DNA from: Chelonoidis abingdonii
Lineage: Eukaryota > Chordata > Testudines > Testudinidae
Assembly: GCF_003597395.2 (NCBI RefSeq)
Contig: NC_133771.1
Span: 141,526,095-141,590,094 of the forward strand
Direction of reading: 5' to 3'
DNA: 64,000 bases
Under the pieces are notes generated by a model. That model worked only from the letters and a program-made list of their open reading frames with translations, made no database searches and was not told the origin of the DNA. A program made the translations under genes and the position numbers. Below, one piece after another: positions 1 to 13,591 of this stretch. The stretch's first letter is position 1; each line of letters opens with the position of its first letter.

Positions 1-3000
1 GGTTGCACCAGTGCCAAATGAAGAAGTATTGCATAGTACTTTATTGGAATAGCTCCTCTGATACTAAGTAGAATCCACTTTCAAGAGAATTTTCTTTAAA
101 TTCAGTGATAGAAGGTGACTGCTAATCATTTATTAATCCATATGTTGTCAAAATCAGTGGCTATGAGAATGAAATAAATAGGCCCCCTGTGGAAAACATA
201 TTTATGAATATCTGATGTTCTAAATCACTTAACTTGTGACCATGTCAATTGTTTATCCATGTCTTTCTGATATTCCTCCTATTACATGCTTTCTATGGTT
301 CCTTTTATCTCCTCTTCTTTGAGAAGCACTGTAATGTGTGACTAGTTGTCTGTCTTCTCCTTAAACCACTTAGATGATGACTTGCACTTCTGTTAAACTC
401 CACAACAGTGTCCAAGCACAACAAGGCATAGGTTCATTAACCTAGTTGCATACCATACTCATAAGTTGTTTCATACCTTGCAGCATTGAAAGCTATGTTA
501 TTGCATGTCATTACAGAAGACGTTTAGTAGGGGATTATATAGGAAAATGGCACTTTGTTGTTAAATTACCTCTAAAGTGCACAACTCTGACTGTGAGATT
601 CCTTTTGGATCTTTTAAATAGTTGCTTTCCTTATAGCTGCTTGTGCAAATTCACCATTTAACACTGTTATTCTGTGCTGCTGTGGGCAATGTTGTATGGA
701 TGCTTCTGCGGCCTCACTCCCTCCCATACTATCTTTTATGTGGCATTTCTCATACCAAGTCTTTTTATATATGATGTGACCTTCACTGGATCATTTATCC
801 ATTCTGCGTGCCTGCTACATACCTATAACATGTATGTATGCACATATACACCTTACTGTCTCTTTCTACTGGGAAGGATTGATGGGCCTGATCCTTTTGT
901 TTCTAATAGGAGTTTTAACATTGTTCTCATTTGTGTACATTTCTTTGGGCCATCCCTTCTGCCTATTTCCTGATAGCTGTCACTGGTATGGAGCATTGTT
1001 TGCCTGATATGAGTCTTTAGAACCTACATTTCCACTATATTTGCTCAAACACGTTAATTCATGTCCTCCTATATCTCTCTGCTCTGTTCCCTGCATATAT
1101 TTGCAGGTACTTTTCTAGTCCCCATGCTTTTTTCCTTAAGCAATCCGGAATTCAGGTGTAAATTACTAATGTTGTGTTTGATAGAATGATAACTTTTCAA
1201 AGCTGAAAAACACTAACTATATGGAAACATTAACAAATGTTGTTTAACTCAAACCATTTGCAGCAGAGAATCGACAAGAAATTTAGTGGTTTCCCTGAAG
1301 AAAACCTGCTCTTCTCATTTAAATTATTTAAAAAGCAAGTAATTACTAGAAAACCTCTGCATGTAATGCAGTCCTCCAATGGAGAATCAGACTGTCAAAT
1401 CTGGAAAATTCACAGGGTAGACCAAATTTTCCCTTCTCTGTCCCAGCAATCTTTACATTACATTAGTCCTTAGGGGAGTAAGGAGGATTGAATTTGTGTA
1501 TAAATTGAAAAGGAACTTAAAGGTTATTGACGTGCTATGTTCTGCAATACTCATGTACCAAATGATGTGTCTAGAGAAGAGAGGATGTCATCCTTAAAAT
1601 GGTTTGAGAATGTGTGGCTAGAGAGCCACAAAAGGGCTCTTTATAGTTCATCATCAAAAAACGTCTCTACACCAGCAGTGTCACTGCTCCTCCAGCTGAG
1701 TGACCTATAACGTTCATGGGGAGAGCAGCACCTGACATTTTGTGTGTCTGCTTCATATGGTATTATCCCCTTGATGGCACATTTAACATCCAGGTTATGT
1801 CATTTTTATGCTGTAGCTTGTCCTAGTAAGAAAATCCACATGAAAGATCAAATTTCCGTTTTGCACTGGGAATTAACTGAACCTTTTGGCAGGCAAAAAC
1901 CACATTATAATACACTCAAGTGTCTAGTTACCAGGGTGCTACTATATGAGGTAGCTAGATATGTCATAGCTAATGAAGGAAAACAGCCACAAGTATTTGT
2001 ACTACCAAAATGTATATGCTGTTTGAGGATGCAAAATGGTGTGTGAGAGAGTACAGGGGTAAAGCTGAAAAATTCTGAAAATCAGAACCATAATAAAATA
2101 CTAAGACAATATTTTGTGATATTTTCATTTGCACAATTGTTGGTATCTCCCATTAGTAGAAAGTTCCCAATGTTTTTGCTTTTTGTTCCTATACAATAGT
2201 CAACTTATTATGGCAGATTCAACTTTTAAAAAGTAGTGTCTACACAATTAGCAAGGATATGGAGAGATCTATTGCACTGCTTCTGCCACTGCCAATAGAT
2301 TATCTTAAGTGCAGAAGTGAAAATGTAGAGAGGCAAATTATAATACTTAATAGAATTATCATAATGTATAGTAAATAGACCATATAAGCAACATTTGCAA
2401 TTGAAATTACCTTAGCAAAGGGAAAAAAAGAATTTTATATTAAAAACAAACTTGAACTCACTTAATAGCTTGATTCTACTGGGAGCAGAGAGCTGCATAT
2501 ATCTTATGTTATGCTAACAAAATTCCACAGTATAGCACCACACTGAGGGAAGGGCATTTATGCGTAGATTCTTACTAGAACTGTAAAATCCAATATTTTC
2601 TTTTGGAAAAATATATGCTTTGAGTATTTCACGTTAGAAGCAGCCATTGTTTTAGATTTTGGTGTTGTGGCACTTCTGTTCTTCTACATAAAGATAAAAA
2701 TCTTGGGACTGATCCTGTTGCTGTTCAAATGAATGGCAAACCAGCCATTCACTTTGGGTAGTGCAAGATTGGCCCTATTATTATTTATCAAGTATTTATA
2801 TTATGCCGGCTCCTAGGAGTTTCAGGCATGGACATTGTGCTAGTTGCTGTGCAAACAGAAGAAAAACTGATTCCCATTCTAAAGAGAGTGCAAAATCTTA
2901 GATTGTAAACAATTCATTTCTATTCTTGATTTTCACACTTGGTGTTGCCCGAACATATATCCATTAAATTATTTGGTGGAAAATGAAAGAAAATTGTTGC

Positions 3001-3275
3001 CATGCCATTAAATGTCAATATTTGTGAATAACTTACTTCTTTTGAATTCAGTGTCCAAATTGATTTCAAGAACTTCAGTTTCCTCTGCAAGATGCTTGTT
3101 GTATGTGTGGTGTTATGCAGGTCTGCATTTTACTTTGTGCAAATCATATTTTTTAAACGGATGCTACTGTACATTTTATCTGTCCTAGCAATTTTATTTG
3201 TAAAAAAAAAAATGCTTTGTTTTAGCTTGGTATCTCTGAAACTGTAATGATTTTTAATAACTTATCCTTATGTAG
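1..3275 (+). other. RYR2: Intron 26 of RYR2 (3' part)
   Basis: Non-coding, AT-rich intron that ends in the acceptor TTATGTAG at 3268-3275. Short open frames (for example 446-661, 674-973 and 1744-2046) have no recognisable domain. About 2770-2900 resembles an old MIR/L2-type interspersed repeat (phrases like 'ctaggagtt', 'gtgctgtgcaaac'). I see nothing else I can name. Confidence 0.8.
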
Positions 3276-3423
3276 GATGTGAAGAATCGAAGAAACCCCC
3301 GCCTTGTCCCGTATGCCCTTTTGGATGATCGTACCAAGAAGTCAAACAAAGATAGCCTCCGGGAGGCTGTCCGCACCCTTCTTGGCTATGGTTACAACCT
3401 TGAGGCTCCTGATCAAGATCACG
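3276..3423 (+). CDS. RYR2: RYR2 exon 27 (end of RyR repeat 1-2 domain)
   Basis: This exon encodes 49 codons plus one base, beginning [18 protein letters not shown] and ending NLEAPDQDH. It matches human RYR2 at about residues 1023-1071 almost identically. It is the last part of the tandem RyR repeat domain, a cytoplasmic 'clamp' element of the tetrameric channel. Acceptor AG is at 3274-3275 and donor GT at 3424-3425. It starts in phase 0 and ends in phase 1; the split codon completes as Ala in exon 28. The open frame continues into the intron to 3473, but that extension is non-coding. Confidence 0.97.
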
Positions 3424-6400
3424 GTATTGAGATTAAAAAATCTGAATTAAAGAATCCATGTAATTTTCAATAGGTATTGGTAATGATGTAGGCATCTCTA
3501 TTTGTTGTTAAGTTTATTAGGGGGGTTGTTTTTTTTAGCCCCATTGAACAGTTTCCTGAGCCATTGCAGGGCTGCTGAGGATGGCCAAATCCACTGACTT
3601 CAAGCTGTGTCTGTCTGTCATTGATGAACAAGCACAATGTCTATTCCAAATCAGGGAAGTGCTCCACGTTCAAGTTACTCACTAGCAGCACACGAATTGC
3701 CAAGGAAAATTGCCTTAAGCTTCATTTCTTAGAGGTGGCATGAGGTTATTGTTTTCCAGCTCTGATGTGCCTGGTGATCCTGCATCCAATCTATGTCTCA
3801 TTTTCCAGAGATGGGAATGGGTACCCAGAAAGGCTCTGGGTCCGAAAACACCTCAGCATGCAGGAACTCTGCTAGGTCTTCCCAGGCCATTGGGTTATGC
3901 TAATCAATCGTCTGAGTCCTTCAGCCTTATGGTAGTGTTCCCCAAGGACTAGGGCCTGAATCAAGCATTGCCTCACCCTTTACATCAAACTCTCACAGCA
4001 GAGCCACTGAAGAACAGAGTAAAAGAACTCAGTGTAAACTTCGTAAGGACCTCAGAATTTGGTGAATTTGCTTGATTGTAGTCAGATTCAGTACCAATTT
4101 ACATATATTGTTTGTAGGAAATTTAATACAGTAATGTAATTCCCAGTACTTCAGAGGATCCTTTAGTGTGGACCTGAATGTCAGTGTGACTTTATGTGGC
4201 TCTAGACAACTTTGTTTTATTCTCACACATCAGTTTAACTTAGTTTGTTTGAAATCATTGGCTCTGAAATACTTTTCTCTAAAAGCTGAGGATTTGTTTA
4301 CTTTCTTAATGTATGGGCATAACTTTTCTAAAGGCTGCACAACCTGATGTTACGCACGTGTTCAAGAAAGAATGACTCTTTATATTCTTTCAACTACTTT
4401 TATGCAAGTAGCAAGCTAGCTGTTGTCCAGTGTTTCATACTGGTTAATGTCCAATGCAAGGACTAATCTCAAAGACAAGAAAATAGGTGACAAATTCTTA
4501 TAAACTGTGACTCTAGTGACACCATTTTTATGATCGTTTTTAAATGATTGCGCTAATGGTAAGGAGCCATTAAAAAGGACTTCTGATCAATTTGTGAGTG
4601 CCCTCATTTGAAAAATGGTCACTTTCCCAGTCAGTTTGATAGTGACAGATAATGAACAGACTGTGCAGTGTTGCTCATGAGTATTCTAATCACAGAACAT
4701 CTAGAGCGTGAAGACATTTCCTGCATCGTTTCCTTAGTTGGCATTTAATACCTTCCGGAGATAACCTGCCACTGAGAGGAGATGTTATTTTATCATTGCT
4801 TCTTAAAAGAAATCAGCTGTATAAAGAAATATAATAGATATTGGCTGCAGGGAAAAAACATTATGGAAAAAAATCAGAAATTATAAACTGGATATACACA
4901 GAGAAACTATTTCTTAGGGAAACTTTCATTATTATGTATTATAAAGCTTGCTCTAGGATACATGGCTTTGGAAATAAACTAATAGGTTTGAGTATGCATG
5001 TTGGTGCATGGTGTTCTCGTCTGTGTGTTTCCGTGATAGTTAAGAAGACGTCCCTAACTTCATCAAAACATAAGTATATAATTAAATCATTAAGACAGTA
5101 TACCTGTACCACTTTGAGATTACCCCTAAATGTCTGGTGTCTGAAATGTGCTTTTAGTCCATTTTAGATGGCAAACTAAGGACTGAGAGTTGCTGTATGT
5201 ACTGTATACCACTATCTCACTAGCAGTGCTTGTTAAATAATAGGTGTAAAATTCAACTGTGCTTTTCACTACACTTAAATATTTAAGACTGCATATGTTT
5301 TAATATCAGTACTCTCAGCTATGTAGTAGATTGCATTAGGGCCGAAAGGTAATTATTTTTCAAGATGTGTGGCCTGTGTTTCTATGGTAGAATTGTAGAA
5401 TGAAACTCACAAGTCTCAATTATTAACTTCTCAGTATTATTAAAAAGAGTGTTCTGTGTTTACAACATTCCTGAAGGAAAGAATCATGAAAAGAAAGCAT
5501 TATTTAAACCTAATTTATAAGACTTAAACATTCAGAACCCTGTTTTGGATGCTGATTCAAATAGGTGTAGGCCAGAAATTTTAAGAGCAGAAATGGTAAT
5601 GCCCAAGAAAAATTGCCTGATTACCTCCATTGTTCTCGTCTGAGAATTCAGGGAGAAATTGCTTTGAGGTTTCTCCTTGACTGGCATTGCAGAGAAGCTT
5701 AATAGGGTGTTGTGCTGGGAAAGTGGGTGAGGTCAAAGTACATATGAGGCTGCCATAAGAAAGAATGGCCATTACCCACAGAAATACACACAGAATATTC
5801 CTGTTCTTACTAGGAATAAAATTTGCAAGAGGGTGGGGGCATAAAGGTAATGTGAGGAAGACTATGGGTGCATATAAAAATTATTTTTTAATTAATATAT
5901 AGGCCTGCTGGGATGGAGAAAATTGTGCAAAAACCTTCATATTCACTAGGTTTTTCTAGGAATTATCTAAATGAGGTGAAACAAGGTCATTTTATATTGA
6001 ATTCACCCTATCAATATCCTACTCTTTTATTTATTTAAAGTACATTGGATATTGCATCCTTTGCAATGTAGTGTGGAGATTTATACTGCCATGGAGGACT
6101 CTTCTGTGATGTATATTGGGATATGGATTCTCATTCTTGGGGTCTACTTTGCAGTTGTTACACACACAGACTCGCATACAGTTCACATGCACAATAGATG
6201 GTTTTAGACCTAGCATTCATGCAGAAGTGTCTCAGAAGTGGCTCCTGTTTTTTTATTTATTTTATTATGTTTGTACTAAATTGGGTGTTTCCAGCTGCAT
6301 ATTACATAGCTTTTGTGTCAATGTATTAAATGCTTAATTTAGTACCTGGGCTTAATAAAATTTGAATAATAATATTAAATAAATGCAAATGAAGAATAGA

Positions 6401-7019
6401 CCTGCATTTTTCTAAGTAATATGTTCAAGGTATTTGAAAAGCTTGTGGCAGGATTTTTTTATTCATTTTTAGAATCTAACAATACTATGAATTGATAGTT
6501 AAACTGCTATGTTATAGTTATCGTCTTTAAAAACATAAAGTGATTGTTTTGCAGAATCTTTGCTTTCTAAGGTTTTCTTGTCTGACATAGGATGTTTTCC
6601 TCTGAAACATTTTGGGAAGCCCCTCTTCATCATTCAAATTCCATAAAGTGTGTTGTGAAAGTATTTAGAGACCTCTAGTTGTTTTCTGGTTTTTGGTTCA
6701 TGATATTTTTTTTTAAAGGCTTGGTTAACCAAATGGAGTATCTTCAGCTGTATCCTTATTAATTGTCATTTATTGCTTCCAGTAGCACCCCAAGAGTTCT
6801 AGGTGCTGTACAAACATCACGAGAAGATACAGAACTATTTAGAATCTAAAAATAGAGTGAATCAGGCAAAGTGTAGGGGCAGTCGGTGAAACATACAAGT
6901 TATTGGGTGATGTTTAGCGTTTTTTTTTTTAATTAGATATATACGCTATTCCCAGATGCTGTTCAACCTTGTTATTAGTAGTCAGCTAATTTCTCGTAGA
7001 GTTTGACATTAGGGGTTTT

Positions 7020-8960
7020 CAGGAGGCATTTGAATGCTGCGAGGGCAATGGGCATGCATAGCTGCCAGGATAGAAAATGCAATATATAAATAGCTGCATG
7101 GAAGAAAGCTCACGGGCAGTTTTGCTGAGGTTGGCATCACTGGCAGGGTGGAGGAGAGGGGATGGAAGACAGGAAAGGAGACAAGAGCAGATAAGTACCG
7201 AAGAGAGAGTTATATAGAATCATCAAGGCTTGAACAAGTAGCTGGAACTTGAGGTAGTGAAGGGATTGGAAAAGTGAGATGGAGAGTGGGTTGTTGACGT
7301 GGTCAAAGCAGCAGGCAAGAAAGGTGATTTTAGAAGCTAAGGTGAAGAGAAGCAGTGGAGCTAACAGGAAGATCAGAGTTGATCAAGTAATCAAGATGAG
7401 AGAACGAGTCCCTGAATAGTATGTAAAAGAATGAATTATAGAAATCTTGTGGAGAAAGAAGCAGCAGGATTTAGACAGAGTCTGGACGTAGACATGCCAT
7501 GCCTGTGAAAAAAACACGGTGATTGGGCTTGGTTTTGGCTTAATTGTCTTGTGAGTTGCCTGTTGACTAGTTTTTGGCTTGTAGCTTTTTGCTTGTTTGG
7601 CTTGTTGCTTGTTGTAGCTTGTTGCTTCTTTTTTTTTGATCAGCTCACGGCAAGCGTGGGCAAGGGGGGGCAAGCAGGGCAAGGTAGGGGAGAGTCAGAG
7701 GTGCATAGCAGGCCCACCACAGTCCCAGACTGTATTCCGGGGGGATCTAGTCACATAGAGTGTAGGGGTTCTTAGGCATTGACTTGTTTTGGTCATGATT
7801 TGAAATGCGATTAGCTTGATTTTTGCCTTATTGTGAAAGTCGGGATGCTTATTTACCACATGAAAGTTGGCAACTGTGTCTGGATGTGCAGGGGAAGGGA
7901 AATGGAGGAATTAAAGGATGAGTCCCAAGTTGTGGGCCTGACTGATTGGTAAGATGGTGACATTATTTATAGTGACAGAGAATATGGGAATTGGGAAGGC
8001 AATAAGGGTCCACTTTCTTCTTCTTCTTTCTTCTCTTCCTTGTGCTTTGTAGTCCTTTACATCCTTGTAAAATGCGATCATTGCCATTTACACCCAGTTT
8101 GCACAAGGGTAACTGTGTTAAGTTTAAGTTGGCAACGGGCCATTTGGAAGGAAATGTCAGAAACAGATAAAACGATGATGTCTCAAGGTCCCTTCCGGTC
8201 CTAGAGTCTATGAATCTGTGAAAAATGCAGGACTGGATGGGTGAAGGTAAGTTAGGAATAGTGAGGGTTTGCAAGTAATCAGCTTAGAGATGGTTTTTAA
8301 AGCTGTGTAAGAGGCTGAAAGAGAGGTTGTAAAGTGAGAAAAGGAGGCAGCCAACTTGAGAGCCCTTTGGGGTCTCCTTTTTGGTGGATTCTCCTGCTCT
8401 CTTATCTCTTTCCATGGATCAGCCAGAGAGATAGGAAGAGGACAGGATAAAATGTCAAGAAGAAGAGTATGAATGAAGGTATGAAAAGCATGATCAAGGA
8501 AGCTCTGGGTGGAGTAGAAACCTTGAGATACTTTCTAGAAGAGGGCATTAGAAAACTTGATGAGCGCAGTTCCATTAGAATGAGGTGGACAGAAGCGAAG
8601 TTGGAGAGGATAAGGCACTCAAGGCAATGGTTGTAGGTTACATGCTCAATAAGGTTGGAGCTGAGGGGAAGAAGGGAGTGGTGGCATAATAGGGGAGAGG
8701 CAAAATCAACAGCTGCCTTTTTTCACTTGTGGAGGAAACCATACTATACTTACATTCTGAGGAGATGGAGGCAGAGAAGAGTTGGAGGTTGAGGAGGAAG
8801 GAAGAGGAGTGCATGAAAGCAGGAGCCCAGGACAGGTATAGGCTCAAGAGAGTAGGTGGAGTGGGTCAGAGGTTAGAGATAAAGTGTGAAACCTCAGTGT
8901 CAGTTGTAAGGGAAAAAGAGGAGAGAATAATAGATGTGTATTCATGCACTCCAAAGTGAC
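7020..8960 (-). mobile_element. Degraded L2-type LINE, antisense
   Basis: On the + strand this is the purine-rich sequence typical of an L2 reverse-transcriptase ORF read backwards. Recognisable pieces are the 'gatgagtcccaagttgtggg' block near 7918 and the 'gaggtggacagaagcgaag' block near 8582, which correspond to parts of the L2 RT and 3' ORF. The frame is broken throughout. A + strand CR1-like 3' terminus (8184-8222, 'ggtcccttccggtcctag') appears inserted in it. Boundaries are approximate. Confidence 0.5.
7530..7635 (+). repeat. Degenerate TTGGCTTGT simple repeat
   Basis: Repeated GGCTTGT / TTGCTTG units with T runs, followed by a G-rich stretch (GGCAAGGGGGGGCAAGCAGG, about 7660-7680). Low-complexity, inside the antisense L2 region. 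Confidence 0.6.
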
Positions 8961-10039
8961 ATATGCACATTCTTTCCTTTTAAAAATCTAAATACATATT
9001 ATTTACTGACTTAGATGATTTTTTAAACCTATGCATTTCCCAACTATTCCACTGTTCTCTGGTGCATTAGGGGCAGTAATGGTTCACTTATGCAGTGTAC
9101 TACTCATCTTTTTGTGGAGTTTACATCTGTTGTGATCAAGATGACACACTGTTTGCATAATAATGTCAGTGGTAAGAGTAAGATTAATGTGTCCTTCTAC
9201 TGGAGATTTTTTAAATAGTGTTTTGTGCTGAGTCTCTCTTGAGAGAATTGTTATGTAGCCATATTAGTCGTGAAGGAAAAGTATGTTCAAGGCAGAAAAT
9301 GTGATACTTATAAGTAACCTTTTAGCCTGTAAACTTGTATGTTGTTTTCTAGCTGTTGCAATGAGGTCAACTGTTTAATAGGACACAATATCTATACAAC
9401 AATTTAGAATGGAAAGTGAATAAGGGTAGTCTATTCAATTGGAATCTTATATTTTATTTCAGTATTTAGCAATATTTTCTAAATACTTCTTTGGGTCTGA
9501 TTTCAAGCATCATAAAAACATTGATTTTTCTTTTACCCTTGAACAGTTTACAGCCTTGAGCTCTGTCTATTCACAAAAGCTTGTCTCTCCCACCAATAGA
9601 ATTAGATCCAATAAAAGATATGACCTCACACACAACCTCAAATCAGTCAGTTTTATTATAATAAGAAATGCCCATTATTTTTCCTACACTTGTATTTTAA
9701 AGAGCATCTGTTTTTTCAAACCCTCTGCCCTTTCTCCTTATCAGAAGTTGATATTTTTTCTAATGGAGAAATGTGGTCATCTGGTGCGTACATTTGTTAG
9801 AGGCTCATGCAGGAATGTATCCTTTCCTTTTGCCCGCTCCTCCCACTGCAGAAAAAGGATGCTTAAATTACATGGTCCAAGTGCTCTTAGCTATGCACAT
9901 AACTGTGCGTAGGCCTCATTACAGTAAATAAATATTTGTACAGTAATGTTACAATGAGAGATTTAAGAATCTCCATCTAATTAGCATATCAAAGATCAGA
10001 TTAAGTGGTGACTTGACCCCAGTTAGAAATACCAACTAG

Positions 10040-10396
10040 GGAAGAAGATTTCTGATAGTAGAGGACTCTAATTTAGCAAGGAGTGTCTCAGCAAGATCCA
10101 GAGACTGGATGTTGAAGTTAGAAAAATTTAGACTGAAAATAAAGCACTTTTTTTTCCCCACAGTGAGGTATAATTACTCTTTGGAACAATTTATCTAGGG
10201 ATGTGGTGTTAACTCCATCTCTTGAAGTCTTTAGATCGAGATGAGATGTCTTTCAAAAATATATGATCATCTCAACAATAAAATATGAGCTTTGAAGTAG
10301 GAATACTGAGTAAAAATTCTGTAGTTTGTGTTACGCAGGAGGCCAGAGTAGATGATCATAATGAACCTTCTGGCTTTTAAAATCTGAGTCTATGAT
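10040..10396 (+). mobile_element. Diverged CR1 LINE 3' end
   Basis: The sequence follows the sense-strand 3' end of sauropsid CR1: 'ggaacaatttatctaggga', then 'cttgaagtctttagatcgag', then 'ggccagagtagatgatcat' and a terminal 'tgagtctatga'. This region encodes the C-terminus of ORF2 and the 3' UTR; it is heavily mutated and lies about 270 nt upstream of exon 28. Confidence 0.65.
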
Positions 10397-10662
10397 ATTC
10401 TCCTGTGCATTACCAATCATTGGTAGCATTACTGGCTCACTGTATTAACTGAGCTTTTGGGGCTTCAATTCTTGACTATGCAGCATCATGGCCTATGGTA
10501 AATCATTGCTAAATGCCATTATCTACTTCCAAATATTTTTCAATAAGGTTGAGAGGTATGGATACTATACAGTAACCTCTCTTTATTTTCATTGCTTCCA
10601 TTTTGTTATTAGATAAACATAAGGTGTGAGTTTGTTTTTGGTTTTTTTTGTTAACTTTGCAG

Positions 10663-10871
10663 CTACAAGGTCAGACATGTGCACTGGGATAATGGAAAGA
10701 TTCCGGATATTCCGCACTGAGAAGACTTATGCAGTGAAGGCTGGAAAATGGTACTTTGAGTTTGAGGCAGTCACTGCAGGAGACATGAGAGTTGGCTGGA
10801 CCAGGCCAGGCTGCCAGCCAGACCAGGAACTTGGCTCAGATGAGCAAGCTTTTGTCTTTGATGGCTTTAAG
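10663..10871 (+). CDS. RYR2: RYR2 exon 28 (start of SPRY2)
   Basis: This exon encodes (A)[17 protein letters not shown] through [12 protein letters not shown], equivalent to human residues 1072-1141. The segment [19 protein letters not shown] is the characteristic SPRY-domain core of SPRY2. It enters in phase 1 (G from exon 27 plus CT) and leaves in phase 0. Acceptor is TTTGCAG at 10656-10662 and donor GT at 10872. The start of the exon ([10 protein letters not shown]) is less conserved relative to human (ARAEVCSGTG) than the rest. Confidence 0.97.
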
Positions 10872-13416
10872 GTTTGTATAAGTTTGTTTTGACGGGATTG
10901 ATTGCAAGTAATGAGAGTAAGTTGTTAACAAAAATCACTTAATTTTTCTTCCTATTCTAGTTGTTTCAGCTTAATATCCTTCTGTGCCTTAGCTTTTGTT
11001 TCAGTGTTTGAAAATATTAAGAATCCTCTTTAAGGTCTAGGTGAAATGAAAGGTAAAATAATATTTTAGAATGTACAACCATATTTCTTGGCAAAAATAC
11101 GGTAAGTACATTTGGCACATACATAGCTCTTTTCGTATGAAACTCTCAAAACGCTGTACAAAATTGGATGAGTATTTGAGGCACAAAGCACGTAAGTAAT
11201 TTACCCTAAATCAAGTCATTGAGAGAGCTGAGATTAGAACCCATTTCTCCTGAATCCTACTGCAGTGGTCTCCCTATAGGAAATATCTGTAGGAAAGTGA
11301 ACATAATTACTTTGTCAGCAGTAACTCCACTGGACTGAATTTGATTAAGAATACAGGAATGTAAACGTTATGAAAATGAAGACTAAATTTTTAATGGAAA
11401 TTTCTGATAGCATGTAGTATGAGAAAGCATGTCGTTCTAGCTCCAACTTCAGTGTGAAAGAAAGAATGAGATTGAAATCTAATTGTATGGGTAATATATA
11501 GATAAGCAGAACATTTTTTTTGTGCCATTGGTTTTTGATCCTTCACAAGAGTCAGATGACTCATTAAAGTGTGGCAGTAAAACATCATTTTAGTATGAAG
11601 GCATGTGAAATTTCTGCCATGATAACACTTGCTATCTAGACTAGTGGTGACTCATGTCTTCGTACAAAAATGCATATTAAATGCATTATGTGTCTGGAAT
11701 TGGAATTCAGTTATGTTGTTATTATTATAATACTTGACAGAAGTTACCATTACTCTTCACAAACTCAGTTTTCAGAAATGCAGATTGTCAGCCAAGCCTA
11801 TCTCAGCCCTATTTTATTATTGTTACTGGATTTTTATTTGACAGTGTTGTATGATACAAATTGAGATGCCTTAATATTGAACTGAAAAGTCAGAATTTTT
11901 TAAATCACTATCAAATTAAATAACCAGTGTCCTATCATTGGCAGAGGATGGCACTGAATATATTTGAAAATGATGATAATAAAAAGCTGAGAATCAATTG
12001 TCCTGCTGAATCCTGAGTTGAGGCCTTGATGCTTTCCTTGCAACTGTATAAGATCACTAAGCCCTAAAGCAGCCATGAGAATGCCAGTCCCTGCCTTATT
12101 TTAGATGTAAACCATGTCATCAGTCAAGTTTTCCAAGCTAATACAATCTTTGTAAACCAATAATGGGATTTTAGTAATACTTTTTGTTTTGCTAAGATTA
12201 ATGTAATGGATGTTATCCCCCTTTTTAGTTGTATTTCTTGTAGGAAGCACATTTTACCCTTGATGTGTGCTCTGTTCTGGTTCCCATCTGATTTCAAGTG
12301 CTATGTAAGATGTTGGTTTTGATTGATACATTTCTTAAGGATTTTAGCTGTGACTACCTTTTAAGAATGGTTCTATCCTCTTACTGTACCGTAGCAGCTG
12401 AGATCAGCTGAGGTGTTGGAACTAACAGTTTCCAGTTAATATAGGAGGCTATTTACAGGAGGGATTTTAGATGAAGGTTCTTCACTTCTGGAATTCATTT
12501 CCTTCCCCTCCCCCCAGCCCTTGGTCAGAGAGAGCTTGAGATTGTTGTATTTCAAGACATGCCACAAGACTCCTGTGGTCTCCCAGGCTTTTCAGGAGTT
12601 GGGAGTAAGGGATGGAAACTTAGTCCTGACAGAATGTGTGTGTTAGGAAGAGTTAGTCATTGATAATGTGTTTTTCTATTGTTGTAAATTTACAAAGAAT
12701 TTGTATGTATTTATTTAGATTCTGCTCTTATGCAAACTCCACAACAAAGGGCAGCCATCCAAATGTGCAATATTTATTCCTCTAGAGGTCAGTCATGCAA
12801 GGTCCTGAGCCACTCCTTGAGGTAATGAATGCCCTCAACTTCTTCTATAGAAACAAGTGGGAACTGAGGGTGATCATCTCTTCCAAAAATTGCTCAGCAC
12901 CCTGCATGTTCAGGCCCCTAGAGAGCATGGCAGGCATGTTGCATAAATCTAAATAAATGCATTTAAAATAACATATTTTTGAAGATTGTTTGGAAGCATA
13001 AAATTTTGAGGCCAAGCAATTGCATGAAAATAATTTAAAAAATACTATAAAACAGCTATTTAACTTTGCAATGGAGACCATATTATTTTCATGACAGACC
13101 TTTTGTAGATCTCCCAAATAAAAATAAAATACATTCTTACACATGTGCTAATATATGTTGAAATATCCATTTACCCCGTCTATTCACTGGGCCTCGTTTT
13201 ACAATGCTGATTTTGAAAGTGCTTCAACAAAATTAATTGTAGGATTGCCACTCTCAAAGCGTAATTGTGATACTCATGAGCATTGTTTCAGAATGAGTTG
13301 CTGTAAAAGTATTAATTCTAGTGCTGTGTTAATTGAAGGGGATGATTATTAGTCATATCACTGAGGGGGAGAGAAATACTTTCATTGTTTTTATCCTTCT
13401 CTGAAATCCCTTTCAG
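10872..13416 (+). other. RYR2: Intron 28 of RYR2
   Basis: A 2.5-kb AT-rich intron. The stretch 11109-11275 resembles a MIR-type SINE (a 'gaggcacaaag' ... 'gagagctgagattagaaccc' core). No other element is recognised. Confidence 0.8.
11109..11275 (+). repeat. MIR-like SINE fragment
   Basis: The order 'ctctcaaaacgctgtac', 'gaggcacaaag', 'gagctgagattagaaccc', 'cctgaatcc' matches the conserved MIR/CORE-SINE skeleton seen across amniotes. Diverged and without visible target duplications. Confidence 0.5.
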
Positions 13417-13591
13417 GCCCAGCGGTGGCACCAGGGTAATGAGCATTTTGGCCGCTCTTGGCTGGCAGGGGATGTCGTGGGATGTATGGTTGACATGAAT
13501 GAGCACACTATGACGTTCACCCTGAACGGTGAAATCCTGCTCAATGACTCAGGTTCAGAGCTTGCATTCAAGGACTTTGAGGTTGGTGATG
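13417..13591 (+). CDS. RYR2: RYR2 exon 29 (SPRY2)
   Basis: This exon encodes [20 protein letters not shown] through [11 protein letters not shown] plus one base, equivalent to human residues 1142-1199. It holds the SPRY motif [20 protein letters not shown]. Relative to human, Tyr to Phe (EHFGRSW), Met to Thr (HTMTFTL) and Asp to Asn (LLND) are changed. Phase 0 to phase 1. Acceptor TTTCAG ends at 13416 and the donor is the strong GTAAGT at 13592. Confidence 0.97.

Larger units (their letters stand above)
3424..10662 (+). other. RYR2: Intron 27 of RYR2
   Basis: A 7.2-kb intron. It holds a small repeat fragment near 6770-6860, a long antisense L2 copy (about 7020-8960) with a simple TTGGCTTGT-rich patch at 7530-7635, and a diverged CR1 3' end (about 10040-10396). 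I recognise nothing in 3424-6770. The 157-codon open frame at 9439-9912 shows no domain and is probably chance. Confidence 0.8.

Noticed and set aside
9439..9912. 157-codon open frame in intron 27
   Set aside because: No domain, no splice or conservation support, composition like the surrounding AT-rich intron.
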